Shown: positions 1 through 8,545 of the stretch, piece after piece
Layout: each line of letters starts with the position of its first letter
Position numbering within the stretch: the first letter of the stretch is position 1
DNA from: Paenibacillus lutrae
GTDB lineage: Bacteria; Bacillota; Bacilli; Paenibacillales; NBRC-103111
Reading direction: 5' to 3'
NCBI RefSeq assembly: GCF_009757775.1
Contig: NZ_RHLK01000003.1
Location: forward strand, 186,001 to 250,000
Length of the DNA: 64,000 nt
The notes under the pieces: generated by a model
Seen by the model: the letters and a program-made list of their open reading frames with translations, nothing else
What the model was told of the DNA's origin: nothing
The model's database searches: none
Translations under genes and position numbers: made by a program

Positions 1-769
1 TCTTGGCTCTGATTTCTTTCATCCATTGACGAACAGAAGTAATATGGGTCGTTAAAATCAACGTGGCACAGCTCAGCCTTGCCATAACAGCAATACCGAT
101 GACCGTCTTCCCTGCACCGCAGGGCAGCACCAGAACTCCGCTTCCGCTATCGGTTCCGGCAGGAGACCGGAAACTATCAACGGCCTGCTCCTGATAGCCG
201 CGGAGAGTCACTCCGCTAAGACTTACAGGCAGCTCCTCTCCTGAATGATAACCGGCCTGATCTATTACCGGATAACCCAGACGCGTCAGTTCTTGTTTCA
301 ACAGCCCACGCAGATCAGGCCGGATGACAAGAAAATCCGGTGTCTCCGCCGCGTCCGAAAGTCCGGAACTGCCGCTTATAAAGCGCCTGAAATCTTGGCG
401 TCCCTTTATTTGGGCCAACAGCTCCGGACGCTCACTTTCCAGCAGTAAACAGCCGTTTGCAGATATAAGCCTAAGCAGCCCGTACCTGTTATGGGTTTCT
501 ATTATTTGTTCCGCAGCCTTGCGCGGTATCCCATACTTTGATTTTTCTTCAAGAAAATGAACGATCCGCGCGCTTGCTATACCGGAAGCCGCTGCGTTCC
601 ATAGAGATAACGGAGTAATTCTATAGGTATGAAGATATTTCGGACTTTTAATCAATTCCGCAATCCATGCAAGTTCAGCCCGTACGGCTTCAAAGTCCTC
701 ATGATCCGTTTCAAGCAGTACAGTTAAATCATTCTGGACGATCAGAGGAGCGGAGTCCCGCAAATCCAT
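1..769 (-). CDS. XPB-type DNA repair helicase, N-terminal part (3' end outside window)
   Basis: Reading the minus strand from 769 to the window edge gives one uninterrupted frame of about 256 codons. It begins MDLRDSAPLIVQND and ends in a superfamily 2 helicase core with Walker A PCGAGKT followed by a motif Ia-like stretch (ILTTHITSVRQW). The first 190 or so residues resemble the DRD-like N-terminal region of bacterial XPB homologues, which unwind DNA by ATP hydrolysis. The ATG at 769 is preferred because AGGAAG lies nine bases upstream; an in-frame ATG at 778 sits directly against that site. The C-terminal helicase lobe is outside the window. The family call rests on the P-loop type and domain order; another SF2 helicase is possible. 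Confidence 0.75.
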   Translation of the reverse strand, partial: MDLRDSAPLIVQNDLTVLLETDHEDFEAVRAELAWIAELIKSPKYLHTYRITPLSLWNAAASGIASARIVHFLEEKSKYGIPRKAAEQIIETHNRYGLLRLISANGCLLLESERPELLAQIKGRQDFRRFISGSSGLSDAAETPDFLVIRPDLRGLLKQELTRLGYPVIDQAGYHSGEELPVSLSGVTLRGYQEQAVDSFRSPAGTDSGSGVLVLPCGAGKTVIGIAVMARLSCATLILTTHITSVRQWMKEIRAK

Positions 770-962
770 GGCATACATCTTCCTTCATTGGTCTGTCTTC
801 TACTTAATAGTATGAAAGGAAGCGCATTGAAATAAACATGCTGCGGACTTCTGGCAATCCGATTTGTGCTCCATTTCGGAGCATTGTATACTAACTAGGT
901 TGCAGAAACGCACTCATTACGTGAATGTTACACTCCAAAATGCCAACAAGAGGACGGATCTT

Positions 963-1718
963 ATGAAGAAAATTGCAATGCTGCTGCTGATTTCGATGAC
1001 GACTTTACTAGCCTCCGCCTGTAGTGCAGGCAGTGAATCGGGCTCTTCTTTTACCGATCAAATCTATAACCATTATCCGCAATTAAAATCTCAAAAGATG
1101 ACGACAGGTCAAGTTAAACGCGTTGTAGATGGAGACACTTTCACACTAGAAACCGGAGAGAAAGTACGTCTTATCGGTGTAAATACACCAGAGACCGTCA
1201 AACCGGACAGCCCCGTGGAACAATACGGCAAAGAAGCCTCGGCTTTCACCAAAGATGAACTCACCGGCAAGAAGGTATACCTCTTCAGCGACGCCGGTGA
1301 TTCAGATAAGTACGGACGCCTGCTGCGGTATGTATTTATAGACGGGCAGACAGTGATGTTCAATGAGCTGCTGATTCGCGAAGGCTATGCCAACGTCATG
1401 ACCATCCAGCCGAACGCTATGTTTGCAGATGCCTTTGTGAAGCTTGAACGGGAAGCCAGGCAGCAAAATAAAGGACTGTGGGGGGCTGAAAAGAAACCCG
1501 GACAAACCTCCGGCAGCAGTTCCGGCGAATCCGCTCCAGGCAAACCTGCCAGTGCTGCCTCCTGCAAAAATCCTGCTATCAAAGGAAATATCAACTCCAA
1601 AAATGAAAAGATCTATCATATGCCCGGCGGGGCCAGCTATGATCAGACACAAGCCGAAGAGATGTTCTGTACGGAGAAAGAGGCACAATCGGCGGGGTTC
1701 CGAAAAGCGGGTAAATAA
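963..1718 (+). CDS. thermonuclease-family (SNase) lipoprotein
   Basis: This 251-residue protein starts with a lipoprotein signal (MKKIAML...LLASAC; lipid-modified Cys about residue 20), so it should be anchored outside the cytoplasmic membrane. Residues about 50-180 form a staphylococcal nuclease-like domain with VVDGDTFTL, VRLIGVNTPE and KYGRLLRYVF, which supply the Asp, Arg/Glu and second Arg of the SNase active site. A Ser/Gly/Pro linker then leads to a C-terminal module with two Cys (CKNP...MFCTEKEA), similar to the tail found on many Gram-positive SNase proteins. The ATG at 963 has AAGAGGA eight bases upstream; an upstream in-frame ATG at 864 lacks a ribosome site. Likely role: extracellular nucleic acid cleavage. 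Confidence 0.9.
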   Translation: MKKIAMLLLISMTTLLASACSAGSESGSSFTDQIYNHYPQLKSQKMTTGQVKRVVDGDTFTLETGEKVRLIGVNTPETVKPDSPVEQYGKEASAFTKDELTGKKVYLFSDAGDSDKYGRLLRYVFIDGQTVMFNELLIREGYANVMTIQPNAMFADAFVKLEREARQQNKGLWGAEKKPGQTSGSSSGESAPGKPASAASCKNPAIKGNINSKNEKIYHMPGGASYDQTQAEEMFCTEKEAQSAGFRKAGK

Positions 1719-1780
1719 CGATCAATCGGCAGCAGTCAGTCAGGAAACGAATACAGCTTGCCAATCATATCGCGTAATTA

Positions 1781-1815
1781 AAAAGGGCAATCCGTTTAGA
1801 AACGGATGCCCTTTT
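1781..1815 (+). terminator. intrinsic terminator after the nuclease gene
   Basis: An inverted repeat pairs AAAAGGGC/ATCCGTTT with AACGGAT/GCCCTTTT around a four-base loop, leaving A- and T-rich flanks on both sides. It can work in both directions between the converging nuclease and M20 genes. Confidence 0.8.
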
Positions 1816-1915
1816 GGCTTCTTATACAGTCTATCTGCAGATACAGTTCATGCGGCTTAAATAGCGGTCTTCCCTATCCTGTTCAACGGAAAAAGTGCAG
1901 CGAACGATCCGGCAA

Positions 1916-3100
1916 TTAAACGACCGACTGTGATTGCTTGGTACTAAGAGCCAGCCGGATCAGCAGCTTGCCGGCGGTCAGCATAGCCCGCTCATCCAAA
2001 TCGAATCTCGGATGGTGATGCGGATATGACGCTCCAATCTCAGGGTTGCCTGCCCCTACGAATATAAAGCAGCCGGGGATCCGCTCCAGGTAATACGCGA
2101 AATCCTCGGCCGCCATAACCGGCTCTAATGTCCGCACGTTCTCGGCAGGCAGCAGTTCGGATGCTACTTGTACAAAACGCTGGAATTCTGCAGCATCATT
2201 CACAAGCGGCGGGTATCCGAGCCGGTAATCCATCTCGGCCTGAGCCCCGTACATGCGGCAGGTCGATTCTACTATCTCTTCGACTCTGCTCTTCACTTCC
2301 ATTCTCAGCTCGGCATCGAAGGTTCTCGTAGTTCCCTTCATCTCGCACGATTCAGCAATAACATTAAAGTTCGATCCGCCGTGCAGGGAACCGATTGTAA
2401 CCACACACGACTGAATCGGGCTCACGGTCCGGCTGACGATCGTTTGAAGGTTCACAACAACGTGAGAGCCGATTACAACGCTGTCAACCGCCTGATGCGG
2501 CAGTCCGCCGTGGCCGCCTTTGCCGCGGATAGCAAAATCAAATTCGTCCGCCGCTGCCATCATAGCCCCGGGTGTGGAACCGACCACTCCCAGTTCCAAC
2601 GGTGTCCACAAGTGAACCCCGTATATGAAGTCGACACCATCCAGCGCACCCGCCTCAATCATCGAGGCAGCTCCCCCCGGGGTTACCTCTTCCGCATGCT
2701 GAAAAATAAACCGGATGCGGCCTTGTATCAGATCGCGGCGCTCACTTAAAATTTTGGCTGCAGCCAGAAGTGTCGAGGTATGGGCATCGTGGCCGCAGGC
2801 GTGCATGACGCCCGGAACGGTTGACACATATTCACAGGTTTTCTCATCCTGAATAGGCAGTGCATCCATATCCGCACGGAGAGCAACCGTGGGGCCGTCC
2901 GTTTGTCCCAGCAGGTCTGCAACAAGTCCGTTGCCGCCCATGTTAGTCTTCACATCAAGGCCCCAGTCCCTCAGTTTCTCGGCTACGAATGCAGCCGTGT
3001 TTACTTCTTTATAGGAAAGCTCGGGATGCCGGTGCAGGTGCCTTCTCCATGACACCATTGTTTCGTACATTGCCTCCAACTCGTTGTCCAGTGTAATCAA
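1916..3100 (-). CDS. M20 family amidohydrolase (N-acyl-amino acid/peptide deacylase type)
   Basis: 394 residues, the usual length for the IAA-amino acid hydrolase/N-acetyl-diaminopimelate deacetylase branch of the M20 family. Metal-binding and catalytic motifs are visible: VALRADMDALPI, MHACGHDAHTS, the FQHAEEVTPGGA general-base region and a late EDFAYYLERIPG. The AAADEFDFAIRGKGGHGG stretch belongs to the lid/dimerisation domain. It should be a cytosolic di-metal hydrolase releasing an acyl group from an acylated amino acid. Exact substrate cannot be told from sequence. It stands alone on this strand, facing the nuclease gene across a shared terminator. Confidence 0.88.
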   Translation of the reverse strand: MITLDNELEAMYETMVSWRRHLHRHPELSYKEVNTAAFVAEKLRDWGLDVKTNMGGNGLVADLLGQTDGPTVALRADMDALPIQDEKTCEYVSTVPGVMHACGHDAHTSTLLAAAKILSERRDLIQGRIRFIFQHAEEVTPGGAASMIEAGALDGVDFIYGVHLWTPLELGVVGSTPGAMMAAADEFDFAIRGKGGHGGLPHQAVDSVVIGSHVVVNLQTIVSRTVSPIQSCVVTIGSLHGGSNFNVIAESCEMKGTTRTFDAELRMEVKSRVEEIVESTCRMYGAQAEMDYRLGYPPLVNDAAEFQRFVQVASELLPAENVRTLEPVMAAEDFAYYLERIPGCFIFVGAGNPEIGASYPHHHPRFDLDERAMLTAGKLLIRLALSTKQSQSVV

Positions 3101-3278
3101 GGTATCACCCGCTCCAAGGTATTATTGGTTCTTCCTTCCATTGTACCAAATCCCCCGGCGTCTTTCACCGCTAATTATAGTTGAAAAATTACAACGCGGC
3201 AGGGCTGCGTTTACTTGCAAGACTTTGGGAAACATACTATCATGGTTAAAGAATGTATAGATATTGGAGGCGTCTGAT

Positions 3279-3626
3279 GTGATTATTGAAACGACTGGCT
3301 TTAAAGGCCTGAAAAGCGACCTTGCTCACCTCGATGATGTAACTGCGAAACTTGGTTTCGTTCGTTGGCAGTGGGAGTATACACGAGCTACTTATGATTT
3401 GAAACTCGAAGACCAAACAACCAATGCAGAATACTTCCTGCGTGTAAATACCCGCGCGGAATCCGGCAAGTTAGAATCCCCTTATGCCATTCTGTATATT
3501 GAAGAAGCATACATAGGCAAAGCGACCTTCCCTCACGGATTAGATTACGAATCTCCGATTCCGGATCATATCCTGAACAAAGCAAAGCAGAAGCTGTCCC
3601 AACTTCATCAACTGCTGGCCCAATAG
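3279..3626 (+). CDS. yugN: YugN-like family protein
   Basis: A 115-residue cytosolic protein of the YugN family (function unknown), recognised from MIIETTGFKGL...LDDV...LGFVRWQWEYTRATYD and the C-terminal YIGKATFPHGLDYE...IP segment. The GTG at 3279 is chosen: TTGGAGG occupies 3264-3270 with eight bases of spacing. An in-frame TTG at 3264 overlaps that ribosome site, and the ATG at 3277 is out of frame. The gene ends 10 bases before ftsW, so the two are probably co-transcribed. Confidence 0.8.
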   Translation: MIIETTGFKGLKSDLAHLDDVTAKLGFVRWQWEYTRATYDLKLEDQTTNAEYFLRVNTRAESGKLESPYAILYIEEAYIGKATFPHGLDYESPIPDHILNKAKQKLSQLHQLLAQ

Positions 3627-3636
3627 GGGACATCCA

Positions 3637-4821
3637 GTGAATGCCCCGCGCAGAGGAACACCTGATTTTCTGCTTCTTTTCCTGACCTTTGCTTTGGTCT
3701 GTTTCGGCGTTGTGATGGTATTCAGTTCAAGCTCGGTATACGCAGCCACCCGGTGGAATGATTCTTGGTTATTGACTTCCAACCAAATTATTTCCGTCCT
3801 GATCGGTACCTTTTGTTTGCTGTTAACGATGAATATTAGATATACCAAACTTAAAAAATTAGTGATTCCGGCTTTTATAATCATACTTATTCTGCTGGTT
3901 GTCGTTCTTATGATCGCTCCCGAAGATAAAGGTGCACGAAGCCGGTTAAAAATCGGCCCCTTAAGCATGCAGCCTTCCGAATTTGCCAAGATCGGCATTA
4001 TCATGTATCTGGCTTTGTTGATCGGTAAGAAGGGAGAAAGAATTAAAAAGCTTAAATCCGGCTTGCTGCCCGCTATTATCGTTACCGGTTTCGTTAGTGC
4101 TTTAATTGTGGTACAGCCCGATGTCGGTACAGCCGCGATCTTTATCCTAACCGCCTTTACCGTTATATTCGTTGGAGGCGCCCGGCTCAAGCACCTCCTC
4201 ATTCTAGGCGGATTAGGTGCAGCTACCATCACGATCTTACTGGGACTCTATTTCTTATTCGATCCCGAGAGTGCTTCTTCATTCTTCAGTATTCGAATGG
4301 CGAGGATTAACACTTTCCTGAATCCCCGCGATGATATGCTCGGTGAGGGCTACCAGATCATGCACGCTTTATATGCACTCGGACACGGCGGTATTATGGG
4401 AACAGGGTTCGGACAAAGCATCCAGAAGATGTATATCCCTGAGCCGTATAATGATTTTATCTTTGCTATTATTGCCGAGGAGTTCGGCTTAATCGGAAGC
4501 TGCCTTTTCCTGCTGGTCTATATCGTATTTATCTGGCGCGGACTGATTATAGCTGTCCGCTGCCCCGATACATTCGGCATGCTGACAGGAGTAGGCATTA
4601 TGGGAATGATCGGTTTCCAGGCGATCATCAATATCGGGGGCGTCATCGGTGCCATTCCAATGACCGGTGTCACCCTGCCGCTCATTTCTTACGGCGGCTC
4701 CTCGATCATGGCCACTTTGATCGGCATGGGGATTGTACTCAGTCTCTCACGCGAGCAGAATCGGCTCGAGAAGAAAGAGAAAGTGGAGAAGGTCACCCAG
4801 ACGACCCGTGTATACCGGTAG
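3637..4821 (+). CDS. ftsW: FtsW/RodA/SpoVE (SEDS) peptidoglycan glycosyltransferase
   Basis: 394 residues with about ten membrane segments. SEDS proteins polymerise lipid II into glycan strands together with a class B PBP. Diagnostic segments are the first loop VVMVFSSSSVYA, RLKIGPLSMQPSEFAKI, QPDVGTA, then ARINTFLNPRDDMLGEGYQ...ALGHGGIMGTGFGQ in the large extracellular loop, the NDFIFAIIAEEFGLIG motif and PLISYGGSS near the end. The start is GTG with AGGGGA seven bases upstream. Proximity to ylaN (about 2 kb) recalls the Bacillus ylaN-ftsW neighbourhood and favours FtsW over SpoVE or RodA, though these paralogues cannot be separated by eye with certainty. Confidence 0.88.
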   Translation: MNAPRRGTPDFLLLFLTFALVCFGVVMVFSSSSVYAATRWNDSWLLTSNQIISVLIGTFCLLLTMNIRYTKLKKLVIPAFIIILILLVVVLMIAPEDKGARSRLKIGPLSMQPSEFAKIGIIMYLALLIGKKGERIKKLKSGLLPAIIVTGFVSALIVVQPDVGTAAIFILTAFTVIFVGGARLKHLLILGGLGAATITILLGLYFLFDPESASSFFSIRMARINTFLNPRDDMLGEGYQIMHALYALGHGGIMGTGFGQSIQKMYIPEPYNDFIFAIIAEEFGLIGSCLFLLVYIVFIWRGLIIAVRCPDTFGMLTGVGIMGMIGFQAIINIGGVIGAIPMTGVTLPLISYGGSSIMATLIGMGIVLSLSREQNRLEKKEKVEKVTQTTRVYR

Positions 4822-4884
4822 GTCTAATCTTCTATACTGCTCGCTCCCTCATTCGAGCTGACGCCATTCAGAGGACAAACACAA

Positions 4885-4915
4885 CAAAGAGGATGCTCTG
4901 AGAGCATCCTCTTTG
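4885..4915. terminator. bidirectional terminator between ftsW and the Asp23 gene
   Basis: A near-perfect 15-bp hairpin (CAAAGAGGATGCTCT / AGAGCATCCTCTTTG) with T-rich sequence after it on both strands. It separates two convergent genes. Confidence 0.85.
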
Positions 4916-4946
4916 TTTAGTTATGTACCTGCCGTAAGCCGGAGAT

Positions 4947-5330
4947 TTACTTCACACGCTGCGGATCATCAAGGGCGATCTCATCTTCCTTGAAAGAGAC
5001 ACCTTCAACCTTGACATTCACTTCCACAATGCGAAGTCCCGTCATATTCTCCACCGCTTCTTGTACATTTAGCTGAAGCTCTCTGCATACGTCCTGGATT
5101 CGGCTGCCGTAAAGGACAATCACACGCAAATCAACCGCAGCTTCCACTTGTCCTACCTCAACAGAAACGCCACGCTGTACATTTTTACCGCTGAGGCGTT
5201 TGGCAAATCCTTCTGAAATCCCGCCTGACATCGCTGCGATCCCCGGCGTTTCTACAGCCGCCAGGCCGGCAATTGTAGCCACTACATCGTCTGAAATGCG
5301 AATATTACCCGTTTGAATATCTTCAGCCAT
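4947..5330 (-). CDS. Asp23/Gls24 family envelope stress-type protein
   Basis: 127 residues forming a single Asp23 domain: GNIRISDDVVATIAGLAA, then RGVSVEVGQVEAAVDLRVIV, GSRIQDV and the family-typical NMTGLRIVEVNVKVEGV. Members of this family in Firmicutes are small cytosolic proteins associated with the membrane or with fatty-acid and cell-wall stress; the specific role here is unknown. The start at 5330 follows GGGTGG with a short spacer; an upstream in-frame ATG at 5390 adds a segment that is not family-like. Monocistronic. Confidence 0.8.
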   Translation of the reverse strand: MAEDIQTGNIRISDDVVATIAGLAAVETPGIAAMSGGISEGFAKRLSGKNVQRGVSVEVGQVEAAVDLRVIVLYGSRIQDVCRELQLNVQEAVENMTGLRIVEVNVKVEGVSFKEDEIALDDPQRVK

Positions 5331-5537
5331 CCGAACCACCCTTTCATCTATCATTACTCTTATTGTAAGTCTTGCCAAATGAGAAAGCAACCAAGGTTGT
5401 ATTTGCTTCCAGCGAACATAAACTCTTTTTATAAGGAGGTTTTACAATCTGCTAAGTTGTGGGTATATTATTAGAGGCTATCTTACATAACCGTACGAAA
5501 CAGCAATAATCAAAGATACATGGCGGAGGGATTAAAG

Positions 5538-6581
5538 TTGAGGAAAAACTTATTTAACATTGGTTTGATCGTGTCATTTGCATTAAGCGCAGTTGCGCAC
5601 TACATGCATCTGGGCAATACGATCCAATTTACTATTTCGTGTATTGCGATCCTCTTCGTTGCGGGCTTCCTGGGCAAAGCAACGGAAAGTGTCGCCCACT
5701 ATGCGGGAGATCGTATGGGCGGTTTCCTTAACGCCACATTCGGTAATGCGGCAGAATTAATTATTGCCTTTTTTCTCGTTAAAGACGGATTATTCGATGT
5801 GGTAAAAGCAAGCTTGACCGGTGCTATTATCGGTAATCTCCTGCTTGTAATGGGCATCAGCGCTTTGGCAGGCGGCTTGAAGTTTAAAGAGCAGACCTTT
5901 AATATCAAGCTGGCTTCCCATAACGCCTCCCTCATGTCCCTGGCCGTTATCGCTTTGTTCATTCCCGCTGTTTTTGCTCAAAGCCTAACGGTCAAAGAAA
6001 CAACGGAAATGAGCTTGGTCGTTGCCGGCATACTGATAGTTGCCTACATTCTATGGCTGATCTTCTCCATGGTCACGCATAAAAAGGAGCTGTCCGATCA
6101 AGTCGTCGAGCACAGCGAGCCCGCATGGTCCAAAAAGACTTCCATTCTCTTTCTCATTCTGGCTACCGTTATGGTCGGCTTCACAAGTGAATGGCTCGTT
6201 GGAACGCTGGATGAGTTCACAGCCAAATTCGGTCTTTCCGAACTGTTTGTCGGCGCCTTCCTGATCGCCATAATCGGTAATGCGGCAGAACACAGCGCAG
6301 CCGTCATGATGGCGATGAAGAACAAGATGGGCGCAGCCGTTGAGATTGCTGTCGGCAGCTCCTTGCAGATTGCCTTATTCGTAGCGCCAGTGCTTGTATT
6401 TGCCAGCTTCTTCATGGGGCAAACCATGGATATTGTTTTCACCACTTACGAGATCGTAGCAATTGGAGTTGCTGTTCTAATCTCCAAATCGATTTCACAG
6501 GATGGCTCTTCCAACTGGTACGAGGGAGTTCTTCTGCTTGCTGTATATATCATACTGGGTGTCGTTTTCTTCCTCGTTTAA
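5538..6581 (+). CDS. cax: calcium/proton exchanger (CaCA family, CAX/YfkE type)
   Basis: About 347 residues and 11 predicted membrane helices arranged as two homologous halves. Each half carries the CAX repeat motif: GNAAELIIAFFLVKDG in the first and GNAAEHSAAVMMAMKNKMG in the second, the acidic Glu residues being the Ca2+-binding, proton-coupled sites. It should export Ca2+ from the cytosol in exchange for H+. The TTG at 5538 is preferred because GGAGGG lies at 5525-5530 with a seven-base spacer; the in-frame ATG at 5520 is upstream of that ribosome site. The length matches the Bacillus exchanger. Confidence 0.88.
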   Translation: MRKNLFNIGLIVSFALSAVAHYMHLGNTIQFTISCIAILFVAGFLGKATESVAHYAGDRMGGFLNATFGNAAELIIAFFLVKDGLFDVVKASLTGAIIGNLLLVMGISALAGGLKFKEQTFNIKLASHNASLMSLAVIALFIPAVFAQSLTVKETTEMSLVVAGILIVAYILWLIFSMVTHKKELSDQVVEHSEPAWSKKTSILFLILATVMVGFTSEWLVGTLDEFTAKFGLSELFVGAFLIAIIGNAAEHSAAVMMAMKNKMGAAVEIAVGSSLQIALFVAPVLVFASFFMGQTMDIVFTTYEIVAIGVAVLISKSISQDGSSNWYEGVLLLAVYIILGVVFFLV

Positions 6582-6590
6582 TGCACACAA

Positions 6591-6625
6591 AAAAAAGTAA
6601 CCCGCTGAAAAGTGGGTTACTTTTT
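6591..6625. terminator. bidirectional terminator between cax and ylaN
   Basis: An 11-bp stem (AGTAACCCGCT / AGTGGGTTACT, one G-T pair) around a GAAA loop, with A and T runs outside. It overlaps the stop codon of ylaN and serves both convergent genes. Confidence 0.88.
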
Positions 6626-6901
6626 ATTTAAAGCTTCATACAGTTTAGCCAAGTTCTGCTCCAGCTTATGCAAAAGTTCTTTGCCTACACTAGCCGGAAT
6701 CAGCCCTGCACGAATCGCAAAGTCTATCTCACGTGAATAGCCGTACATCTGTGTATCGAGCACTTCTTCGTACAAAGGGCACTGACGGGTTGTCAGGTTC
6801 TCCATTTGAATTTCAATCAGCTTCTCGATTTTATATGCATCTTCTTCAAGAAGATTAAGTGCCTTCTGGTTCAAGCTCACCAGCAAATCAGATGAAGACA
6901 T
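6617..6901 (-). CDS. ylaN: YlaN family protein (UPF0358)
   Basis: A 94-residue, all-helical cytosolic protein. The highly conserved core IEIQMENLTTRQCPLYEEVL and DTQMYGYSREIDFAIRAGL identifies YlaN. In Bacillus subtilis the gene lies beside ftsW, is needed for growth under normal iron supply, and has been linked to iron control through Fur; whether that holds here is inference. Start ATG at 6901 follows a GGGGGGAAAAGG ribosome site. The gene is separated from ftsW by the Asp23 and cax genes, so the synteny is loosened. Confidence 0.9.
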   Translation of the reverse strand: MSSSDLLVSLNQKALNLLEEDAYKIEKLIEIQMENLTTRQCPLYEEVLDTQMYGYSREIDFAIRAGLIPASVGKELLHKLEQNLAKLYEALNKK

Positions 6902-7005
6902 ACCTTTTCCCCCCTGTACATATTCCTACGCCTTAAGTCTAATATAGACGAAAACAAGCCAAGATACAAGAGATGCCCCACGGGACTTCTCCCTGCGATC
7001 CTATT

Positions 7006-7033
7006 GAAAAAGCGCCCCTGTCAGGGACGCTTC
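7006..7033 (-). terminator. intrinsic terminator for the HPr-like gene
   Basis: On the minus strand a stem GAAGCG.CCCTG / CAGGG.CGCTT is followed by TTTTTC, about 20 bases beyond the stop codon of the HPr-like gene. Confidence 0.75.
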
Positions 7034-7053
7034 CGGTTCATTATTAGTAAACT

Positions 7054-7296
7054 TTATACAATCGCAATTTCTAATTGATGCTTGGCAAAAACTTCCGCCA
7101 TGGCTTTCTTCGCTTCGTCTTCATCCGGTCCATGAACATGAAGTTCATACTGGCCCGAACTGAGCAGCGTAGTAAACAGGCCCAGGATACTCTTAACATC
7201 AATATACTTGTTATCATACTGAAGTACGATGGAAGAGCGGAACTGGTTCGCAGTTTGAGAGATTTCAACAATTGCAGTATTATTGGCACTTGGCAT
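7054..7296 (-). CDS. HPr-like protein lacking the phospho-histidine
   Basis: 80 residues. Residues 14-72 follow the HPr fold: QTANQFRSSIVLQYDNKYID aligns with the QTASKYDADVNLEY region of HPr, and DVKSILGL preserves the regulatory Ser46 neighbourhood (Ser at residue 36). The start, however, lacks the GIHARPA segment: the position of the phospho-carrier His15 falls on Asn5 and about ten N-terminal residues (strand 1) are missing. It therefore cannot relay phosphate from EI like HPr. The start is firm: TAGGAGG sits eight bases before ATG 7296. By analogy with Crh it might be a Ser-phosphorylated regulator, but this is inference. It has its own terminator. Confidence 0.75.
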   Translation of the reverse strand: MPSANNTAIVEISQTANQFRSSIVLQYDNKYIDVKSILGLFTTLLSSGQYELHVHGPDEDEAKKAMAEVFAKHQLEIAIV

Positions 7297-7402
7297 GAGG
7301 CATTCCTCCTATACGGTTCACAGACGTGTCCTTTACTCTTTCATGATACCTTGCAGCACCACTCCACGCAACAACTTTTTCCAAAATCAAAGCCCGATAC
7401 CG

Positions 7403-8518
7403 TTATTTGAGATTTTCAGGATTAAGCTGCTCCAGTTCCTCAATAACGAAGCGGCCGTCTTTACGAATCAGTACATCGTCAAACCATACTTCGCCGCCCC
7501 CGTATTCAGGCCGCTGAATCAATACGAGATCCCAATGCAGCGAGGATCGGTTGCCGTTATCCGCCTCTTCATAAGCCTGTCCCGGAGTGAAATGCAGGCT
7601 GCCGTCGATTTTCTCGTCAAACAGCGTATCTTTCATCGGGTATTTGATGTAGGGGTTAAAACCGAGACTAAACTCCCCTACATACCGTGCGCCTTCGTCC
7701 ATATCCAGAATTTCATTTATCCGCTCCGTATCGCTGCTGGTCGCTTCAATAATTTTACCGTCCTCAAAGCGGAATGAAATTTGATCAAATGTTACCCCGG
7801 ACTGAACGGAAGGAGTGTTGAACGTGATCGTACCGTTGACAGAGTCACGCACTGGAGCTGTAAAACATTCCCCATCCGGAATATTGTTCTGGCCCGAACA
7901 TTTAATAGCCGGGATCCCTTTGATCGAGAAAGTAAGATCGGTTCCGGGAGACACCAGCCGCACCTTATCCGTACGCTCCATAAGCGCTTTAAGCGGGTCC
8001 ATGGCCTCATCCATTTTGCCATAATCCAGATTGCAGACATCGAAGTAAAAATCTTCAAATGCATCCGTACTCATTTCGGCAAGCTGTGCCATCGAAGCAT
8101 TCGGATACCGGAGAACAACCCAGCGCGTATGCTTGATGCGCTGTTCCAAATGAACCGGCTTCAGATAGTGCAGATTGTACAGCTTCATTTGCTGCTCCGG
8201 AACATCCGCCCACTCATTGACATTCTCTCCGGCTCTGACCGCAATGTAACCGTCCATTCTTTTCATCTGTGCCAAATCTTCTTCTGCCCATTCCTTTATT
8301 TGTTGTTCAGTCGCTGATTTCAGAATGGTTCCCATCACACGACGGTCAATGAGCTTGACGTAGGGCTTCCCTCCCCGTGCATACACCTCTTCAACCAGAC
8401 TGCGGACAAGCTCTTTTTCAGTCCCGTACATTTCAATAAGGATATTCTCGCCAGGTTGAACGTTTACGGAATATTGGACCAGATTGGCTGCTAGTTCTTG
8501 AATTCTTGGATCTCTCAT
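7403..8518 (-). CDS. M29 family metallo-aminopeptidase (AmpS type)
   Basis: 371 residues, the standard size for thermophilic-type M29 aminopeptidases, which remove N-terminal residues using two metal ions. Family landmarks are the N-terminal NLVQYSVNVQPGENILIEMYG, the central TDLTFSIKG.PAIKCSGQNNIPDGE, EEVYARGG, then GARYVGEFSLGFNP and the terminal SSLHWDLVLI supplying the metal-ligand Glu, His and Asp. Cytosolic, no signal peptide. It lies upstream of the HPr-like gene on the same strand with about 100 bases between them. Confidence 0.9.
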   Translation of the reverse strand: MRDPRIQELAANLVQYSVNVQPGENILIEMYGTEKELVRSLVEEVYARGGKPYVKLIDRRVMGTILKSATEQQIKEWAEEDLAQMKRMDGYIAVRAGENVNEWADVPEQQMKLYNLHYLKPVHLEQRIKHTRWVVLRYPNASMAQLAEMSTDAFEDFYFDVCNLDYGKMDEAMDPLKALMERTDKVRLVSPGTDLTFSIKGIPAIKCSGQNNIPDGECFTAPVRDSVNGTITFNTPSVQSGVTFDQISFRFEDGKIIEATSSDTERINEILDMDEGARYVGEFSLGFNPYIKYPMKDTLFDEKIDGSLHFTPGQAYEEADNGNRSSLHWDLVLIQRPEYGGGEVWFDDVLIRKDGRFVIEELEQLNPENLK

Positions 8519-8545
8519 CTTTCAAATTCCTCCTTATGTAATCGG

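Noticed and set aside
1109-1688. long antisense ORFs inside the nuclease gene and inside many other genes
   Set aside because: They mirror the coding frame of clearly identified genes and have no ribosome sites or domain matches.
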